From NCBI GenBank assembly GCA_002077045.2, contig KZ111147.1, forward strand, positions 1,209,775-1,266,952: a stretch of 57,178 bases of DNA, read 5' to 3'. The DNA comes from Rachicladosporium sp. CCFEE 5018 (Eukaryota > Ascomycota > Dothideomycetes > Cladosporiales > Cladosporiaceae). This document shows, piece by piece, positions 42,311 to 52,704 of this stretch (positions within the stretch are counted from its first letter, which is position 1; every line of letters begins with the position of its first letter). The notes under the pieces were generated by a model. The model saw only the letters and a program-made list of their open reading frames with translations, was not told the origin of the DNA and did no database searches. The translations under genes and the position numbers were made by a program.

Positions 42311-43039
42311 TCACTCGCAATCCAGGATCTCCCCATCCTCGCTCCCCTCCCCATGCTCACGCACAGGCTTCACATCCTCCTCAACTTCCTCCTCAGGCTC
42401 CTCCTCAACAGCCTCCTCAGGCTCCTCAGCCTTGACCGCCTTCCCCTTCGACTTCGGCTTCACAACAATCAGCTCCCCCTCGCTCTCCTCCATCTTCGCC
42501 TGCTCGGCAGCCTCCTGAGCCTTGGCCGTGAGCTTCTTGCCGCGCTTGGGACGGGAGTTCTCAGCAGCGGCAGGGGTAGTTTTGACTTTCTTAGTGGCGG
42601 GGGTGGCCTCATCGTCGTCGGAGGCTTCGGCGTCGACGTTGGCAGCGGAGACTTTCTTGCCACGCTTCTTGGTGGAGGTTGGGGTCTTCTTGGGGGTGGA
42701 GATAGCTGTCGGAAGAGTCAGAAAATTTAGGGTGTTGTTCGAAGAGGGAAAGAGCGAGGACGTATAATCGCCGTCGGGAGAGAGAGTCGCGAGCTTCTTC
42801 TTGATTGTGGCCCAGGTGTTGCTTGCAGTCTTCTGGGTGTTAAAGCCCGCCGCCTAAGAGGAGGATTAGCAAACAAACTTGGTTTCTCGGCGCGGCATTT
42901 TGTTTACCTTCTGCAACTTCTCGATATCGACCTCCGGCGGGCCCGACTTAAGGCACGACCACGCCACCTTAAGCACCTTCTCCTCTTTGTCGGTGAAGAG
43001 AGGCTTGGCGGCAGCGGACGGGGTTTCGGCGTCGGACAT
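42311..43039 (-). CDS. Small fungal DNA-binding-like protein with basic/acidic tail
   Basis: Exon 1 42908-43039 (MSDAETPSAAAKPLFTDKEEKVLKVAWSCLK...), intron 42854-42907 (54 nt), exon 2 42311-42853; 224 aa. The N-terminal 70 residues (FTDKEEKVLKVAWSCLKSGPPEVDIEKLQKAAGFNTQKTASNTWATIKKKL, read in two parts across the splice) resemble a Myb/SANT-like helical unit common in uncharacterised fungal proteins. A Lys/Ala/Thr-rich linker with TKKRGKKV follows, then an acidic tail (EEPEEAVEEEPEEEVEED). The layout suggests a chromatin-associated protein, but no function is known to me. A neutral stretch, about 42,690-42,770 (SSLFPSSNNTLNFLTLPTA), is unlike the rest and ends in a CCGACAG acceptor-like site. 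It could be an unrecognised intron. Confidence 0.65.
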
Positions 43040-44220
43040 GTTGCTAGATTGTATTAGATTGTGCACATAAGTGAAGCAAACGTCTGCCGGCGGCGCCGAG
43101 CCTTTGACGGCGGCGTAGGCTCGGCGCCAGCGAGGTGCGGCGACTTACTAGGTTGTTTGTGGTAGGTAGTAGTAGTGTTGAAGGTGTATGAAGGTGGCCT
43201 AGGGCGGCGGAGGGCGTTTGCGGGAGTTGGTGGTCGGATGTAGGAGGATGAGTGGGAGAGGGAGAGGAGGGAAAGCAAATATAATTAAATAGTCGAGGGA
43301 GGGGCAGGCACGGATTTGGGAGCCCGTTGCGTGACGTCTCAATTCACGTGTCCGGTCGTTCTTGCCATGTGATGCTCGTGACGGCGGGGCCAAGGGCGGT
43401 GGCATGTGCGATCGAGGGCGATGAGGGCGGTGTGAGCCGTGACCACGCCTCTTCACGCCGCTCCTCTCCACTGTTGACCTGTATAACGACAGCAGTAGAA
43501 GTGTCCGCCCTCTCGAACAGATCCAAGATCCCAGTGGTGACGAGCATTGGCAGCCGCGCCTGCCAGACGCACCACATCCGCGACGGGCCCGCTAGAGGTG
43601 ACATTGAGAGACTTGTAGCGCCAGTGGATGCGTGGTAAAGCCCTCTCTCAACAATGGCGACCAATATCCTCCGCCCCTATCGTGCGCACCATGCTTGCGA
43701 TCACACCAGAAGGGGTGTCGATCAGAGACTACATTCGAACCTGCCTCTCAAGGACGGCGACCATAAGCCCGTGCATCTATCACGCACACCACAACCGTGA
43801 GATATCCAGCAGGCGTACGACGGAGAGACATGGGTCATTCATGAGTGCCTCCTTCCACGGTAGAAGCTCACCCGACCGTGAGATGTCCACTAGATGTACC
43901 ATGGAAAGACGCGTGCTGTTATGAGAGACTTCGCACAGCATTGAAGCTCTCTCCAGGGTACAGACCAGTAGCTTCCGCATCTACCCTGCGCACCAGGACG
44001 GGACCTTTCCTTTCAAGGTACGATCGAGACACGCAGGTCATTGAGAGATGTTACCACGTAGGTCAAAGCTGTCTCCCAAAGGTGCTAGGACAGAGCAAAC
44101 CCATACTCGGACTCACATCATTGTAGCATGGGCAGCTTCAGCCGATTGCATGATTGGAGGTAGGAGACACGAAGGAAGTACTCAAGGATGGACATGAATC
44201 ATAACCATGACGTACATTAC
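43040..44220. other. Intergenic region upstream of the Myb-like gene, with a tandem array
   Basis: 1,181 bp. The first 250 bp upstream of the gene is purine/pyrimidine skewed promoter-like sequence. From about 43,641 a degenerate 100-bp array is present (separate entry). Short plus-strand ORFs here are low complexity and not convincing. Confidence 0.4.
43641..44060 (+). repeat. Degenerate ~100-bp tandem array, about four units
   Basis: CTCTCA..GGCGACCA occurs at 43,645 and 43,745, and CTATCGTGCGCACC / CTATCACGCACACC at 43,677 and 43,777, so units 1 and 2 are exactly 100 bp apart. ACCGTGAGATATCCA / ACCGTGAGATGTCCA at 43,794 and 43,875 link units 2 and 3. CTACCCTGCGCACC at 43,981 marks unit 4. 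Similarity is partial, as expected for an old minisatellite. Confidence 0.65.
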
Positions 44221-45351
44221 TCAATCTCTCCAGTCGATCAGGACCTCGTCAGTCCTGAAGCGCTGCGTCGTTCCACTGTCCTCTAGCGGCGTCTTGAAGC
44301 CCTTGCCCCATGCAAGCAATCCAGCGTGCGCGATCATGATGCCGTTGTCGATGCAGAATCGCTCGTCAGTAGCATACACGCTGCCACCTCTCTCCTTTGC
44401 CATGAGTCCCATCATATCTTGGAGTCGCTCGTTGCAGCCAACGCCACCTACGATCAATACCTGTGAAGCGCCGACATGCGCCATAGCTCGTTCTGTGATC
44501 TCCACAAGCATAGCGAACACGGTCTCCTGTAGAGTGAAACATAGATCGGCGGACGTGATAGGAGCTCCAGTCTCCGGGTCTACCCAGGGCTCAGCAGGCT
44601 CAGGCGCACCAGGCTGCGACAACTTCCTCCCCATTTCCTCTACCCTGGCCAAGATGCCCGAGAAACTGACATCCATCCCCTTCACCGCATATGGCAGCTC
44701 CAACAGACACTTTCCGTTTTTCGCAAGCTGCTCGATGTTGTACCCAGGTGCGGGATCATTACTGATATTCAACACCCTCGCGAATCGGTCCAAGCAGTTT
44801 CCCACAGCGATATCCAGCGCCTCGCCAAATATCCTGTATCGTTGTGCTGAGTATGCAATGACCTGTGTATTGCCACCAGAGACATACAACACGACAGGAT
44901 TGTCGGCACCTGTAATCGCTCGCCCCATCTCGATATGTCCCACGCAGTGATTCACGCCCACCAAAGGCAGATCCCAAAGCTGTGCTATCGTCCTCGCCGC
45001 AATCGCCACAGCGTTCAATGGTGCACCCATTCCCGGTCCTTTTGTGTAGCAGACACAGTCTATGTCCTCTATTCGAACATTCGCCTGCTTCATCGCTTGC
45101 TTCACGAGTCGGACGACCCATCGTCGGTGGTGGGCTGCTGTGTCTTTTGGTAGAAACCCGGTGCCGGGAGGCGAGACGAAGGTATGGCGGATGTTGGAGA
45201 GGATGTGGACGGGAGGTGAAGTGGGTTTTGTCTGAGAGGAGGAGGACGAGTGGACGCTGTCGTGTGGAGAGGGCGGGGTGGACGCGGGATGGAGGATGAT
45301 GCCAACGCCGAGTTTGTTGGCGGAGCCTTCGAGACCGATGGCTATGGGCAT
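44221..45351 (-). CDS. KAE1: tRNA N6-adenosine threonylcarbamoyltransferase Kae1 (KEOPS/EKC subunit)
   Basis: 376 aa, intronless. It transfers threonylcarbamoyl to A37 of ANN-decoding tRNAs as the catalytic subunit of KEOPS/EKC with Bud32, Cgi121, Pcc1 and Gon7. ASKHA-fold signatures: start MPIAIGLEGSANKLGVGI, then GTGFLPKDTAAHHRRWV, YTKGPGMGAPL, and the metal-binding HCVGH (H135, H139). VLYVSGGNTQVI, EALDIAVGNCLDRFAR, GGVGCNERLQ and CIDNGIMIAHAG (metal Asp) follow. The stretch of about 25 Ser/Pro/His residues after position 20 is a low-complexity insertion relative to the usual family N-terminus. Head to head with NOP2, 213 bp apart. Confidence 0.95.
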   Translation of the reverse strand: MPIAIGLEGSANKLGVGIILHPASTPPSPHDSVHSSSSSQTKPTSPPVHILSNIRHTFVSPPGTGFLPKDTAAHHRRWVVRLVKQAMKQANVRIEDIDCVCYTKGPGMGAPLNAVAIAARTIAQLWDLPLVGVNHCVGHIEMGRAITGADNPVVLYVSGGNTQVIAYSAQRYRIFGEALDIAVGNCLDRFARVLNISNDPAPGYNIEQLAKNGKCLLELPYAVKGMDVSFSGILARVEEMGRKLSQPGAPEPAEPWVDPETGAPITSADLCFTLQETVFAMLVEITERAMAHVGASQVLIVGGVGCNERLQDMMGLMAKERGGSVYATDERFCIDNGIMIAHAGLLAWGKGFKTPLEDSGTTQRFRTDEVLIDWRD

Positions 45352-45564
45352 CTTGGCGGGGAGTATGAGGGTATCTTAGCTACTCAGTGAGCATGGCAAT
45401 AATGATCACGGTGCTAGTCATCTGTACGTGAAGTGAAGTGAGAGAGTGCGGAAGACTTCCGCCCGAGTTTTTGGAAAGTTACAGACCGAGGAATATTTGG
45501 AGCTGTTCTCACATACTGCTCGTTACCATTTCTCAGCACCTCAGAGATTCAGATCACCCTCAGC
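45352..45564. promoter_or_regulatory. Bidirectional promoter KAE1 / NOP2
   Basis: 213 bp between divergent start codons of two RNA-modification genes (tRNA t6A and rRNA m5C). Such a short shared promoter suggests co-regulation with ribosome biogenesis; this is inference from position. Confidence 0.55.
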
Positions 45565-47730
45565 ATGGCCAAGGCAAATCTCTCCCGTCGCATGACCAAG
45601 CAAGGCCCTCCGCCAACACCCTCAGATGGCCTCGCAAAGAAGCGTAAGAATCCAGCTTCGACCAATGGAGCTGTAAAGAAGCAGCGCACTGATGCCGCTA
45701 CCCCACGACCGAGTAGCAAGACGAATGGCAGTGGACCGAAGAATGCTGCAAACTCGGCCGGCAAGCGCAGCACAAAAGGCGACTTCACAGCGTACACGAA
45801 GAGTGTACCAGCCGCTAAGCCAAAGAAGCTGTCTGTACCTTTGGAGCTTGAGGGCGATGAGGAGGACGTAGGCAGTGGCCTTGATGATGCGCTGGACAGC
45901 GACGACGATGCTCTGGACGGCGCAGACGACAGTGATGCCGACGACTTCGCAAATGCGTTATCTGCCTCCGAGGACGAAGACGTGGTAGCTTCAGACGACG
46001 ATGTGCAGAAAGGCGTATGGTCGGACGATGACTCGGACGCGGAGGAGGTACTTAATGCGGCCAATATCGCTGGCTTGTCAGGGCAGTTAGATCGCGACCG
46101 GGCAGAAGAGGAGGCAGAGAATGAGGCTGAGGTGGCAGAAGGCGCACTACAGACGAACATCGCTGCAGATCTGGACCTGTCAGATGAGGATGAAGATGAT
46201 CGGCCGAAGATGAACTTGCTCGCTCCGGACTTGCAGCTGCTGCGGACTCGTATCACAGAGACAGTACGAGTGCTCACAAGCTTCAAGGAGCTGCACGACC
46301 CTGCGAGATCACGAGCAGAGTACACGCAAGCGCTTCTGAAAGATATTTGCGCATACTACGGCTACTCTCCCTTCCTAGCAGAGAAGCTGTTCAGCTTGTT
46401 CCCTCCCCAAGAAGCTCTCGCATTCTTCGACGCCAACGAAACACCCCGACCCATTGTTCTTCGAACGAATACACTTCGCACCTCACGACGAGAGCTGGCA
46501 CATTCCCTCATCAACCGCGGTGTTACCCTCGAACCCGTGGGAAAATGGTCCAAGATCGGTCTGCAGGTTTTCGAGTCCCAGGTACCACTCGGAGCCACGC
46601 CGGAGTATCTCGCTGGCCACTACATTCTGCAAGCCGCCAGCTCGTTCCTCCCAGTCATGGCTCTTGCCCCTCAAGAACACGAGCGTGTGCTGGATATGAC
46701 CGCTGCACCCGGAGGAAAGTCTACCCATCTCGCAGCGCTAATGCGCAACACTGGTGTGATTTTCGCCAACGACAGCAACAAGGACCGATCCAAAGGTCTC
46801 ATTGGCAACATTCACCGCCTGGGCGTGAAGAACACAATCGTGTGCAACTACTCCGCTCTCGAGTTCCCGAAAGTCATGGGCGGCTTCGATCGCGTACTGC
46901 TAGACGCACCCTGCTCAGGCACAGGTGTCATAGCGAAAGATGCCAGCGTCAAGACCAACAAAACCGAAGCTGACTTCCTCCGTCTCCCACATCTGCAGAA
47001 GCAGCTTCTGCTCGCAGCCATAGACTCCGTCGACCACGCAAGCAAAACGGGAGGCTACATCGTCTACTCCACCTGCTCTGTAACAGTAGAGGAGAACGAA
47101 CAAGTCGTACAGTACGCTCTCAACCGCCGACCGAACGTCAAGCTTGTCGAGACTGGCCTGATCTTCGGCAAAGAAGGTTTCACGCGCTACAGCACCAAAC
47201 GTTTCCACCCGAACATGAAGTACACCCGTCGTTACTACCCGCACGCCTACAATGTGGACGGCTTCTTCGTCGCGAAGCTGCGCAAGACTGGACCGACGCC
47301 TGCGACTGCTGTCAGAGCACAGGGAAGCAATGTGGCTGTTGCTAGTGCGCAGGACATTGATGACGAGGCTGGGCCTGGCGATTTCGGGGAGGTGGAGGAC
47401 GATGAGGAGGAGAAGGTCGAGGATGAATTTGGGGGCTTTGATGACGAGGAGGATGCTGTGTTAATTGAGCGGGCATTGAAGAAGCAGGTTAGGCGAAAGG
47501 GGCTAGACTTCAGAAGTACAGAGAGTAGGGCTGTAGCGAGCTTGACGGGGAAGGCGGTGCAAGTGAAGGGTGGGGAGAATGTGGAGGGTGGGAAAGCAGC
47601 CGAAGTTGCGGCGAAGGTGGAGGAGCCTTCGAAGAAGAGCAAGCCGGTCAATGGCGAGGGAAAGCAGGCAACGACGAAGGTGAAGTCTAAGGTCAATGGC
47701 ACTGGGAAAAATAAGCCGAAAGCAAAGTAG
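45565..47730 (+). CDS. NOP2: 25S rRNA (cytosine-C5)-methyltransferase Nop2
   Basis: 721 aa, intronless. Nucleolar m5C methyltransferase needed for 60S assembly. Residues 1-220 are basic then strongly acidic (long D/E tracts typical of nucleolar proteins). About 220-330 hold the N-terminal Nop2 helper domain (LLKDICAYYGYSPFLAEKLFSLFPPQEALAFF and RPIVLRTNTLRTSRRELA). The Rossmann methyltransferase core has the SAM-binding DMTAAPGGKSTHLAAL, NDSNKDRS and DAPCSGTGVIAKD with Cys450. YSTCSVTVEENE carries Cys504, the catalytic nucleophile in this family. The C-terminus is an acidic then Lys-rich tail. Start is the first ATG with MAKANLSRRMTKQGPP. Confidence 0.95.
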   Translation: MAKANLSRRMTKQGPPPTPSDGLAKKRKNPASTNGAVKKQRTDAATPRPSSKTNGSGPKNAANSAGKRSTKGDFTAYTKSVPAAKPKKLSVPLELEGDEEDVGSGLDDALDSDDDALDGADDSDADDFANALSASEDEDVVASDDDVQKGVWSDDDSDAEEVLNAANIAGLSGQLDRDRAEEEAENEAEVAEGALQTNIAADLDLSDEDEDDRPKMNLLAPDLQLLRTRITETVRVLTSFKELHDPARSRAEYTQALLKDICAYYGYSPFLAEKLFSLFPPQEALAFFDANETPRPIVLRTNTLRTSRRELAHSLINRGVTLEPVGKWSKIGLQVFESQVPLGATPEYLAGHYILQAASSFLPVMALAPQEHERVLDMTAAPGGKSTHLAALMRNTGVIFANDSNKDRSKGLIGNIHRLGVKNTIVCNYSALEFPKVMGGFDRVLLDAPCSGTGVIAKDASVKTNKTEADFLRLPHLQKQLLLAAIDSVDHASKTGGYIVYSTCSVTVEENEQVVQYALNRRPNVKLVETGLIFGKEGFTRYSTKRFHPNMKYTRRYYPHAYNVDGFFVAKLRKTGPTPATAVRAQGSNVAVASAQDIDDEAGPGDFGEVEDDEEEKVEDEFGGFDDEEDAVLIERALKKQVRRKGLDFRSTESRAVASLTGKAVQVKGGENVEGGKAAEVAAKVEEPSKKSKPVNGEGKQATTKVKSKVNGTGKNKPKAK

Positions 47731-48507
47731 CTGCAGACTTGTATGAAAGTGCAAACAACGACGACCCGTCTGAAGTGACAGTGAATGGTCGATGTTGAGG
47801 TCTACGCTCGACACCAGTGACTGCCACTTTGTAGTCCCATGCTAACCTCTTCGAACTCCTCAGATCTGTACACCCACTGGTGCCCGCTCGCTATCAGCCA
47901 CTCACGTTCTGTATAGAAAGTGTTTCCTACCGACGACGGCAGACGTCAGGGCCTGGTTGCATGCACTGTCCGCACTGCTGTACGCACACTAGCGTTTCTT
48001 CAATCCTGACCACTCACCCACGGGCTCGGCTCGATGAACGCGCTCGGCCAGTCGCTACGATTCCATTAAACGTGGTCAAAATTGTACGCTCAGTAGCGTC
48101 TGCAGTCGATTAGCCACTCGGATCACCTGCCCCAAGCTCGATTGCAAGACTGCTGTCGTCGCGGCTATCTCAACCCTGTGGCGGCCAAGTGCTGTACGCG
48201 CCCTAGCCTACGTTGACCGATAGCCACTCACATGTCATGGAGAGCGGCAGAGCTCCCTGCGCAAATCCATAGCGAGGTTGCACAGCATCGCTGTACGCCC
48301 ATTAGCTCCCGTGTGTTCGTGACCAGGCAAATACAGTGTCTTTTCTACTGCATTCACTCCTGCGATGTCATCCACCCACTAGCGGCCTGTTACGTCAGCC
48401 AATCAGCGCGCTGACATGTGAAATCAACTTTCCTCGTAGCATCTGTCTGACTACTGCCACGATCACGTTTCCACTTCATTCCACATCCCCAGCTCCCGCA
48501 CACAGCC
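47731..48507. other. Intergenic region NOP2 / CWC2 with tandem array
   Basis: 777 bp between two plus-strand genes. Most of it is a degenerate repeat array (separate entry); the last 100 bp should contain the CWC2 promoter and leader. Confidence 0.45.
47855..48320 (+). repeat. Degenerate ~107-bp tandem array, four to five units
   Basis: TGTACRC-type boxes followed by CAC/TAGC occur at about 47,864, 47,979, 48,083, 48,193 and 48,292. CCACTC boxes occur at 47,898, 48,010, 48,114 and 48,224. In each unit the second box lies 31-34 bp after the first. Spacing is 99-115 bp. The sequence between boxes is poorly conserved. Confidence 0.65.
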
Positions 48508-49767
48508 ATGGCCGAAGTCGCCACCGCCCCAGTGTCTACAAACGATGCTCCTCAATCCTGGGAAGACACTCGCGATCCCTCCAACACAGCACTCACAACC
48601 ACAACCACCTCCGAAGATGCCCACGTCCCGAAGACTCGCAAGACGAAGATCATAAAGCGCAAGCGCCGTCCTGCGCGACCGCAACAAGACCCCTCCGCTT
48701 TTACTACAGCACCTCCTCCGCAGACAGGAACGATCTTCAATATCTGGTACAACAAGTGGTCAGGCGGGGATCGCGAAGACGCGCTCTCGTCAAAGCACGC
48801 CGCGAAAGGACGATGTAACGTGGCGCTGGACTCAGGGTACACTAGAGCAGACAGAGTACCAGGCAGCTACTTTTGTCTCTTCTTCGCGCGAGGTCTCTGT
48901 CCTCGCGGAGCAGAGTGCGAATACCTCCATCGTCTGCCCAATAGTCGCTTAGGGAAGGAAGGCGAGGGCGGACTGGGGGATGTAGGAGCCAGTAATGTCG
49001 ACTGCTTTGGGCGCGAGAAGTTCTCCGACTATCGCGACGACATGGGCGGTGTCGGCTCTTTCATGAGAGTAAACCGCACGCTTTACGTCGGACGGATACA
49101 TGTAAGCGACGACATCGAAGAGATCGTGGCGCGGCATTTCCAGGAGTGGGGCGACATAGACCGCATCCGCGTCCTACCAGCCCGAGGCGTGGCATTCGTC
49201 ACATACACCCACTTGGCAAATTCGGAGTTCGCAAAGGAAGCGATGGCGCATCAGAGCTTGGACAACGGGGAGACGCTGAATGTGAGGTGGGCGACTGTGG
49301 ATCCAAACCCGGCTGCGCAAAAGCGGGAGGCGAGGGCTGTGGAGGAGCAGGCTGCTGAGGCTATAAGGCGGGCACTACCGGCGAGCTATGTGGCTGAGTT
49401 GGAGGGGAGGAAGTGGGAGGGCGCGGATCCGGAGGTTGAGCGGAAGAGGAGGAAGATTGAGGGGAGTTATGGGTTGCAGGGATACGAGGCGCCGGATGAT
49501 GTGTGGTACGCCAGTGAGACTGCAAGGATTGAGGGAGGCGGAGAGCAGAGAAGACTTGAGGAAGCACCTGATGGGGAAGATGGCCAGGGACAGGAAGATG
49601 GGAGGGGCAAGCGAGGGGAAGAGTTGAGCAATGGTGGCATATTGGGAGCTTCGACGCTGGCTGCGCTCAAGGGCGTACGTGTTGTTGGTGGCCGTGAGAC
49701 GACGGCCAGTAGACCTCCTGCTGGCCCTCTGGTGGGCTATGGCAGTGACAGCGAGGACGACGACTGA
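48508..49767 (+). CDS. CWC2: Pre-mRNA-splicing factor Cwc2 (RBM22-like)
   Basis: 419 aa, intronless. Cwc2 is an NTC-related protein that contacts U6 snRNA near the spliceosome active site. The Torus part begins FNIWYNKWSGGDRED and includes RCNVALDSGYTRADRVPGSYFC. The CCCH finger is C123-x7-C131-x5-C137-x3-H141 (CLFFARGLCPRGAECEYLH). DCFGREKFSDYRDDMGGVGSF is the conserved connector. The RRM has RNP2-like RTLYVGRI and RNP1-like RGVAFVTY, ending LNVRWATVDPNP. The C-terminal 150 residues are Glu/Gly-rich and disordered. The N-terminus has a basic RKTKIIKRKRRP segment. All key motifs intact. Confidence 0.94.
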   Translation: MAEVATAPVSTNDAPQSWEDTRDPSNTALTTTTTSEDAHVPKTRKTKIIKRKRRPARPQQDPSAFTTAPPPQTGTIFNIWYNKWSGGDREDALSSKHAAKGRCNVALDSGYTRADRVPGSYFCLFFARGLCPRGAECEYLHRLPNSRLGKEGEGGLGDVGASNVDCFGREKFSDYRDDMGGVGSFMRVNRTLYVGRIHVSDDIEEIVARHFQEWGDIDRIRVLPARGVAFVTYTHLANSEFAKEAMAHQSLDNGETLNVRWATVDPNPAAQKREARAVEEQAAEAIRRALPASYVAELEGRKWEGADPEVERKRRKIEGSYGLQGYEAPDDVWYASETARIEGGGEQRRLEEAPDGEDGQGQEDGRGKRGEELSNGGILGASTLAALKGVRVVGGRETTASRPPAGPLVGYGSDSEDDD

Positions 49768-50291
49768 TCCGACGAGTGTCTGATGAATGCGAACAATACC
49801 ACGAACCTGCACTTCCGGCATCTGCCATAGCACACGGCCCTTGTCTGGAGTGCTGTGCGAATAGCACTTTGCTATGTCTACCCGAAAGATCGCTTCTCGG
49901 TGCACAGCATGAAGCAGCGACTGGGAAAATGTGAGTACCCAGACTGACATCAATCTGGTCTGTTGACCTCATGGCTGGTGCGATCTCGGACCCGAGCGTA
50001 GCGACCCCGCATGCCTGAAAGACTGCTCCAAGCTCTCTCGCAAGACTCGGCACTTGAGCAACGAGTCTGCAATTGCCCGTACATACCTGCAAAGGATTCA
50101 CCTCGACTGTAAGTCTGTGTAAGCATCGATACCGAGTCTCACAGTCGGCCCCACAATCTCACATCCGCTTTGTTCTCATTGCAGTAGGGTGGTCCAAAAC
50201 GTCTTACGTTCGGGTCCTCTAGATTTTCCATCTCAGCTTCCTGCTCTCACCGTCGAACCATTTTCTCCAAGTAGAGGCATATCAGCCCACT
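49768..50291. other. Intergenic region CWC2 / iron alcohol dehydrogenase
   Basis: 524 bp between two plus-strand genes. No gene, RNA or repeat recognised. Confidence 0.4.
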
Positions 50292-51655
50292 ATGTCCTCC
50301 TCAAGCTCCGCAACAGAGACCTACGAACTCGCCTTCACCACACCACCCGGCCCAGATCTCGCCGGCATCCCCACAGCCTCTCTCAACATCATCACACCCC
50401 ACGTCTCCTCAGGTCTCCCCTACGAGCAGGCCTGCGCCAGACACATCTCATCCACCTTCGCCGCCTCCAAAGCCTACATAGTCGCCTCCAAGACCCTCGC
50501 CGCCACCACTGACCGCCTTGACCGCTTGATAGCCGCGATAGGCAAGGACCATGTCGTCGGTGTGCGGAAAGGTATAACGCCCCATACGCCCTGGTCCGAG
50601 ATCCTTTTCATCGCTGCTGAATGTCGAGACGCAGGCGCCGACTGTATCATTACGCTCGGCGCTGGCAGCCTCACAGACGGCTGCAAGATCGTGGCCCTGT
50701 GTCTCGCGAACAACATCCGCACGTCTAAGGAACTGGCCACCTACTCCCTTGAGTCCAAGACCCCGCCGGCCAAAGTCCACGAACCGACGGTACCGCTGAT
50801 ATGCATTCCCACGAGTCTGTCAGGCGGCGAGTACTTCTCCCTCGCCGGCGGCACGGACGACACTACGGGACACAAACAACCGTTCCTGCATTCTGGCATG
50901 GGTGCGAGGCTTGTGATATTGGATCCTGAGTTGTGTTTGACGACGCCAAACTATCATTGGCTTTCCACTGGGATTAGGGCTGTGGATCACTGCGTGGAGG
51001 CGCTATGCTGTCTTACTGCGACGGAGGAGAGTGATAGGAAGGCGGAGGAGGGGCTGAGGTTGCTAGTCCCCGGGTTGTTGAGGTGTAAGGCTGATGGGGA
51101 GGGGAAGGACGTGGAAGCTAGAGCGAAGTGTCAGGCAGGTGTGAAGCTGGGGATGGAGTGTGTCAGGATGGGAGTGCCTATGGGTGGGAGTCACGCGATT
51201 GGCCATCAGCTTGGTAAGTTGCGCAAAGCTATAGAAACTCTATCGCTGTGATACTGATTAAAGATCACGCAGGACCACTAGGCGTACCCCACGGCGTGAC
51301 GAGCTGCATCATGTGTCCTGCCGTAATGAAGTACAACCTCCGGCACAGCGATGGCAAGTCTGAAATTAACAACCGGCAGCTGAAAGTGAAGGGAATCCTC
51401 TGGTCCGAATCCGAAGTCGCTGTTACTCTCCGCGATGATGGGCTTAGCGAAGCCAATGCTGATCTCGGCGACTGCCTGAGCACCATCATCAAAGCCTTGG
51501 GCCTACCACAAACGCTCAAAGAGATGAATATCTTCCCAGACGTCATCCCAGCGTTGTCCGAGCGTGCGCTGGCTGACTTCTGGTCGCCCACGAACCCTGT
51601 GCCGCTGCTCAAGGCGGAGCAGGTAAGCGAGATATTGGAAGCTGTGGCAGGCTGA
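50292..51655 (+). CDS. Iron-containing alcohol dehydrogenase / maleylacetate reductase-like
   Basis: Exons 50292-51213 and 51273-51655; intron 59 nt (GTAAGT...CACGCAG); 434 aa. Group III metal-dependent dehydrogenase fold: an N-terminal nucleotide-binding half with KAYIVASKTLA, DCIITLGAGSLTDGCKIVAL (Gly-rich NAD(P) loop) and ICIPTSLSGGEYF. A helical metal half has AVDHCVEALC (H233), GGSHAIGHQLG (H301, H305) and, across the splice, GVPHGVTS (H314). The His set matches the family's Fe/Zn ligands, although the first Asp ligand is less clear. IPTSLSGGEYF where alcohol dehydrogenases have PTTAGTGSE resembles the maleylacetate reductase side. No aromatic-degradation genes lie beside it, so substrate is undetermined. 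No targeting peptide seen. Confidence 0.85.
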
Positions 51656-52704
51656 TCACACAGTCCGACTCGAAAGCTCATACGCAAACGGCTATGAGGA
51701 GATTCGGGGTGGGCGCTCCGCAACAGGGCATGTCTGTGGTCCATATGGCTATGCCAAGACTTACGACTCGAGGTAGGGCAGAGTCTGGGTCGCTCCTTCC
51801 ACTCCAGCCACCAGCCAACTGCTTGCTACGCCTTCCTCTACTCGCCTCGACTCCGCTGTCGCGAGCTGATTGGTCGACAACAAGTTGCGCTAGTTGTCGT
51901 CCCCAATCCACCGGCTCGGCTTGCCTTTTGCACGCGGTCAACATGTGACTTTGGCGACATGGGAAGCACGGAGCACAAGACGGAACTACGTGAATGGTCG
52001 AATGATATGGTGGACACGCCGCCGTGAGCGCGTGCTGGTGTTTTGACATAGTCGTTGGATGCACCTTGGTGATGGATGAGGATAGGAACTGGCCTTACTG
52101 ATCAATGACTTTATAAGCTATGCTCATTGGGCGAGCGCGTATGCTGATGGGAGCGAAGTAGCTGGCCAACCTTTCACCGTCGATTGTGCCACGGGCAGGT
52201 AGATGCTGAAAGTACTCACGGAAAGGGCGTGGTCCCGCCTGGGTCAGTCAGGAGCCGGCGGCCGCGTTGCGTTTGGCCGAGGCTTGTGTGCCCGTCGAAG
52301 AGTGCTCAGCTCGTATCATTTTTAGGAGCAGGAGAGTCGCGTGTACGCGGGTATTACGATGGTCGCACAGCCGCGAAGCTGAAGCCTCAGAGTCTGCTTG
52401 AGCCGCTTCACATTCGTAGTTGTCACGAATGGGCAATGCAACAGGCTCATGTTCACAAACTGCGTTATGGTCATTTCTCATTGGAGCCATATCTACATGC
52501 CTGTCAATCGAAGAGTGCCTCCGCTCGTCCGAGTAGTCCTGTCCACGCTATGCATGTAATGTACCGCTGCTACGGAATCCTCTCCCTGCCTCATGTCCCC
52601 TTTGAGCTGCGTGGGGGCTTGTTCTCGGGTGCGAGCTACCACCCATCCCCGCTCCAGGCTGGTCTTCGTTAACAGCTCGGCGTCACCAGGTGTAGGCCAT
52701 AATC
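51656..52704. other. Intergenic region, alcohol dehydrogenase / UBC1
   Basis: 1,049 bp between convergent genes. An open frame at 52,184-52,672 encodes a composition with no recognisable domain and is not called. No repeat or RNA recognised. Confidence 0.4.

Noticed and set aside
44207..44950. Plus-strand ORF of 247 aa
   Set aside because: Antisense shadow of KAE1.
52184..52672. ORF of 162 aa between the alcohol dehydrogenase and UBC1
   Set aside because: No domain, irregular composition, no second copy to test conservation; chance ORF is as likely.
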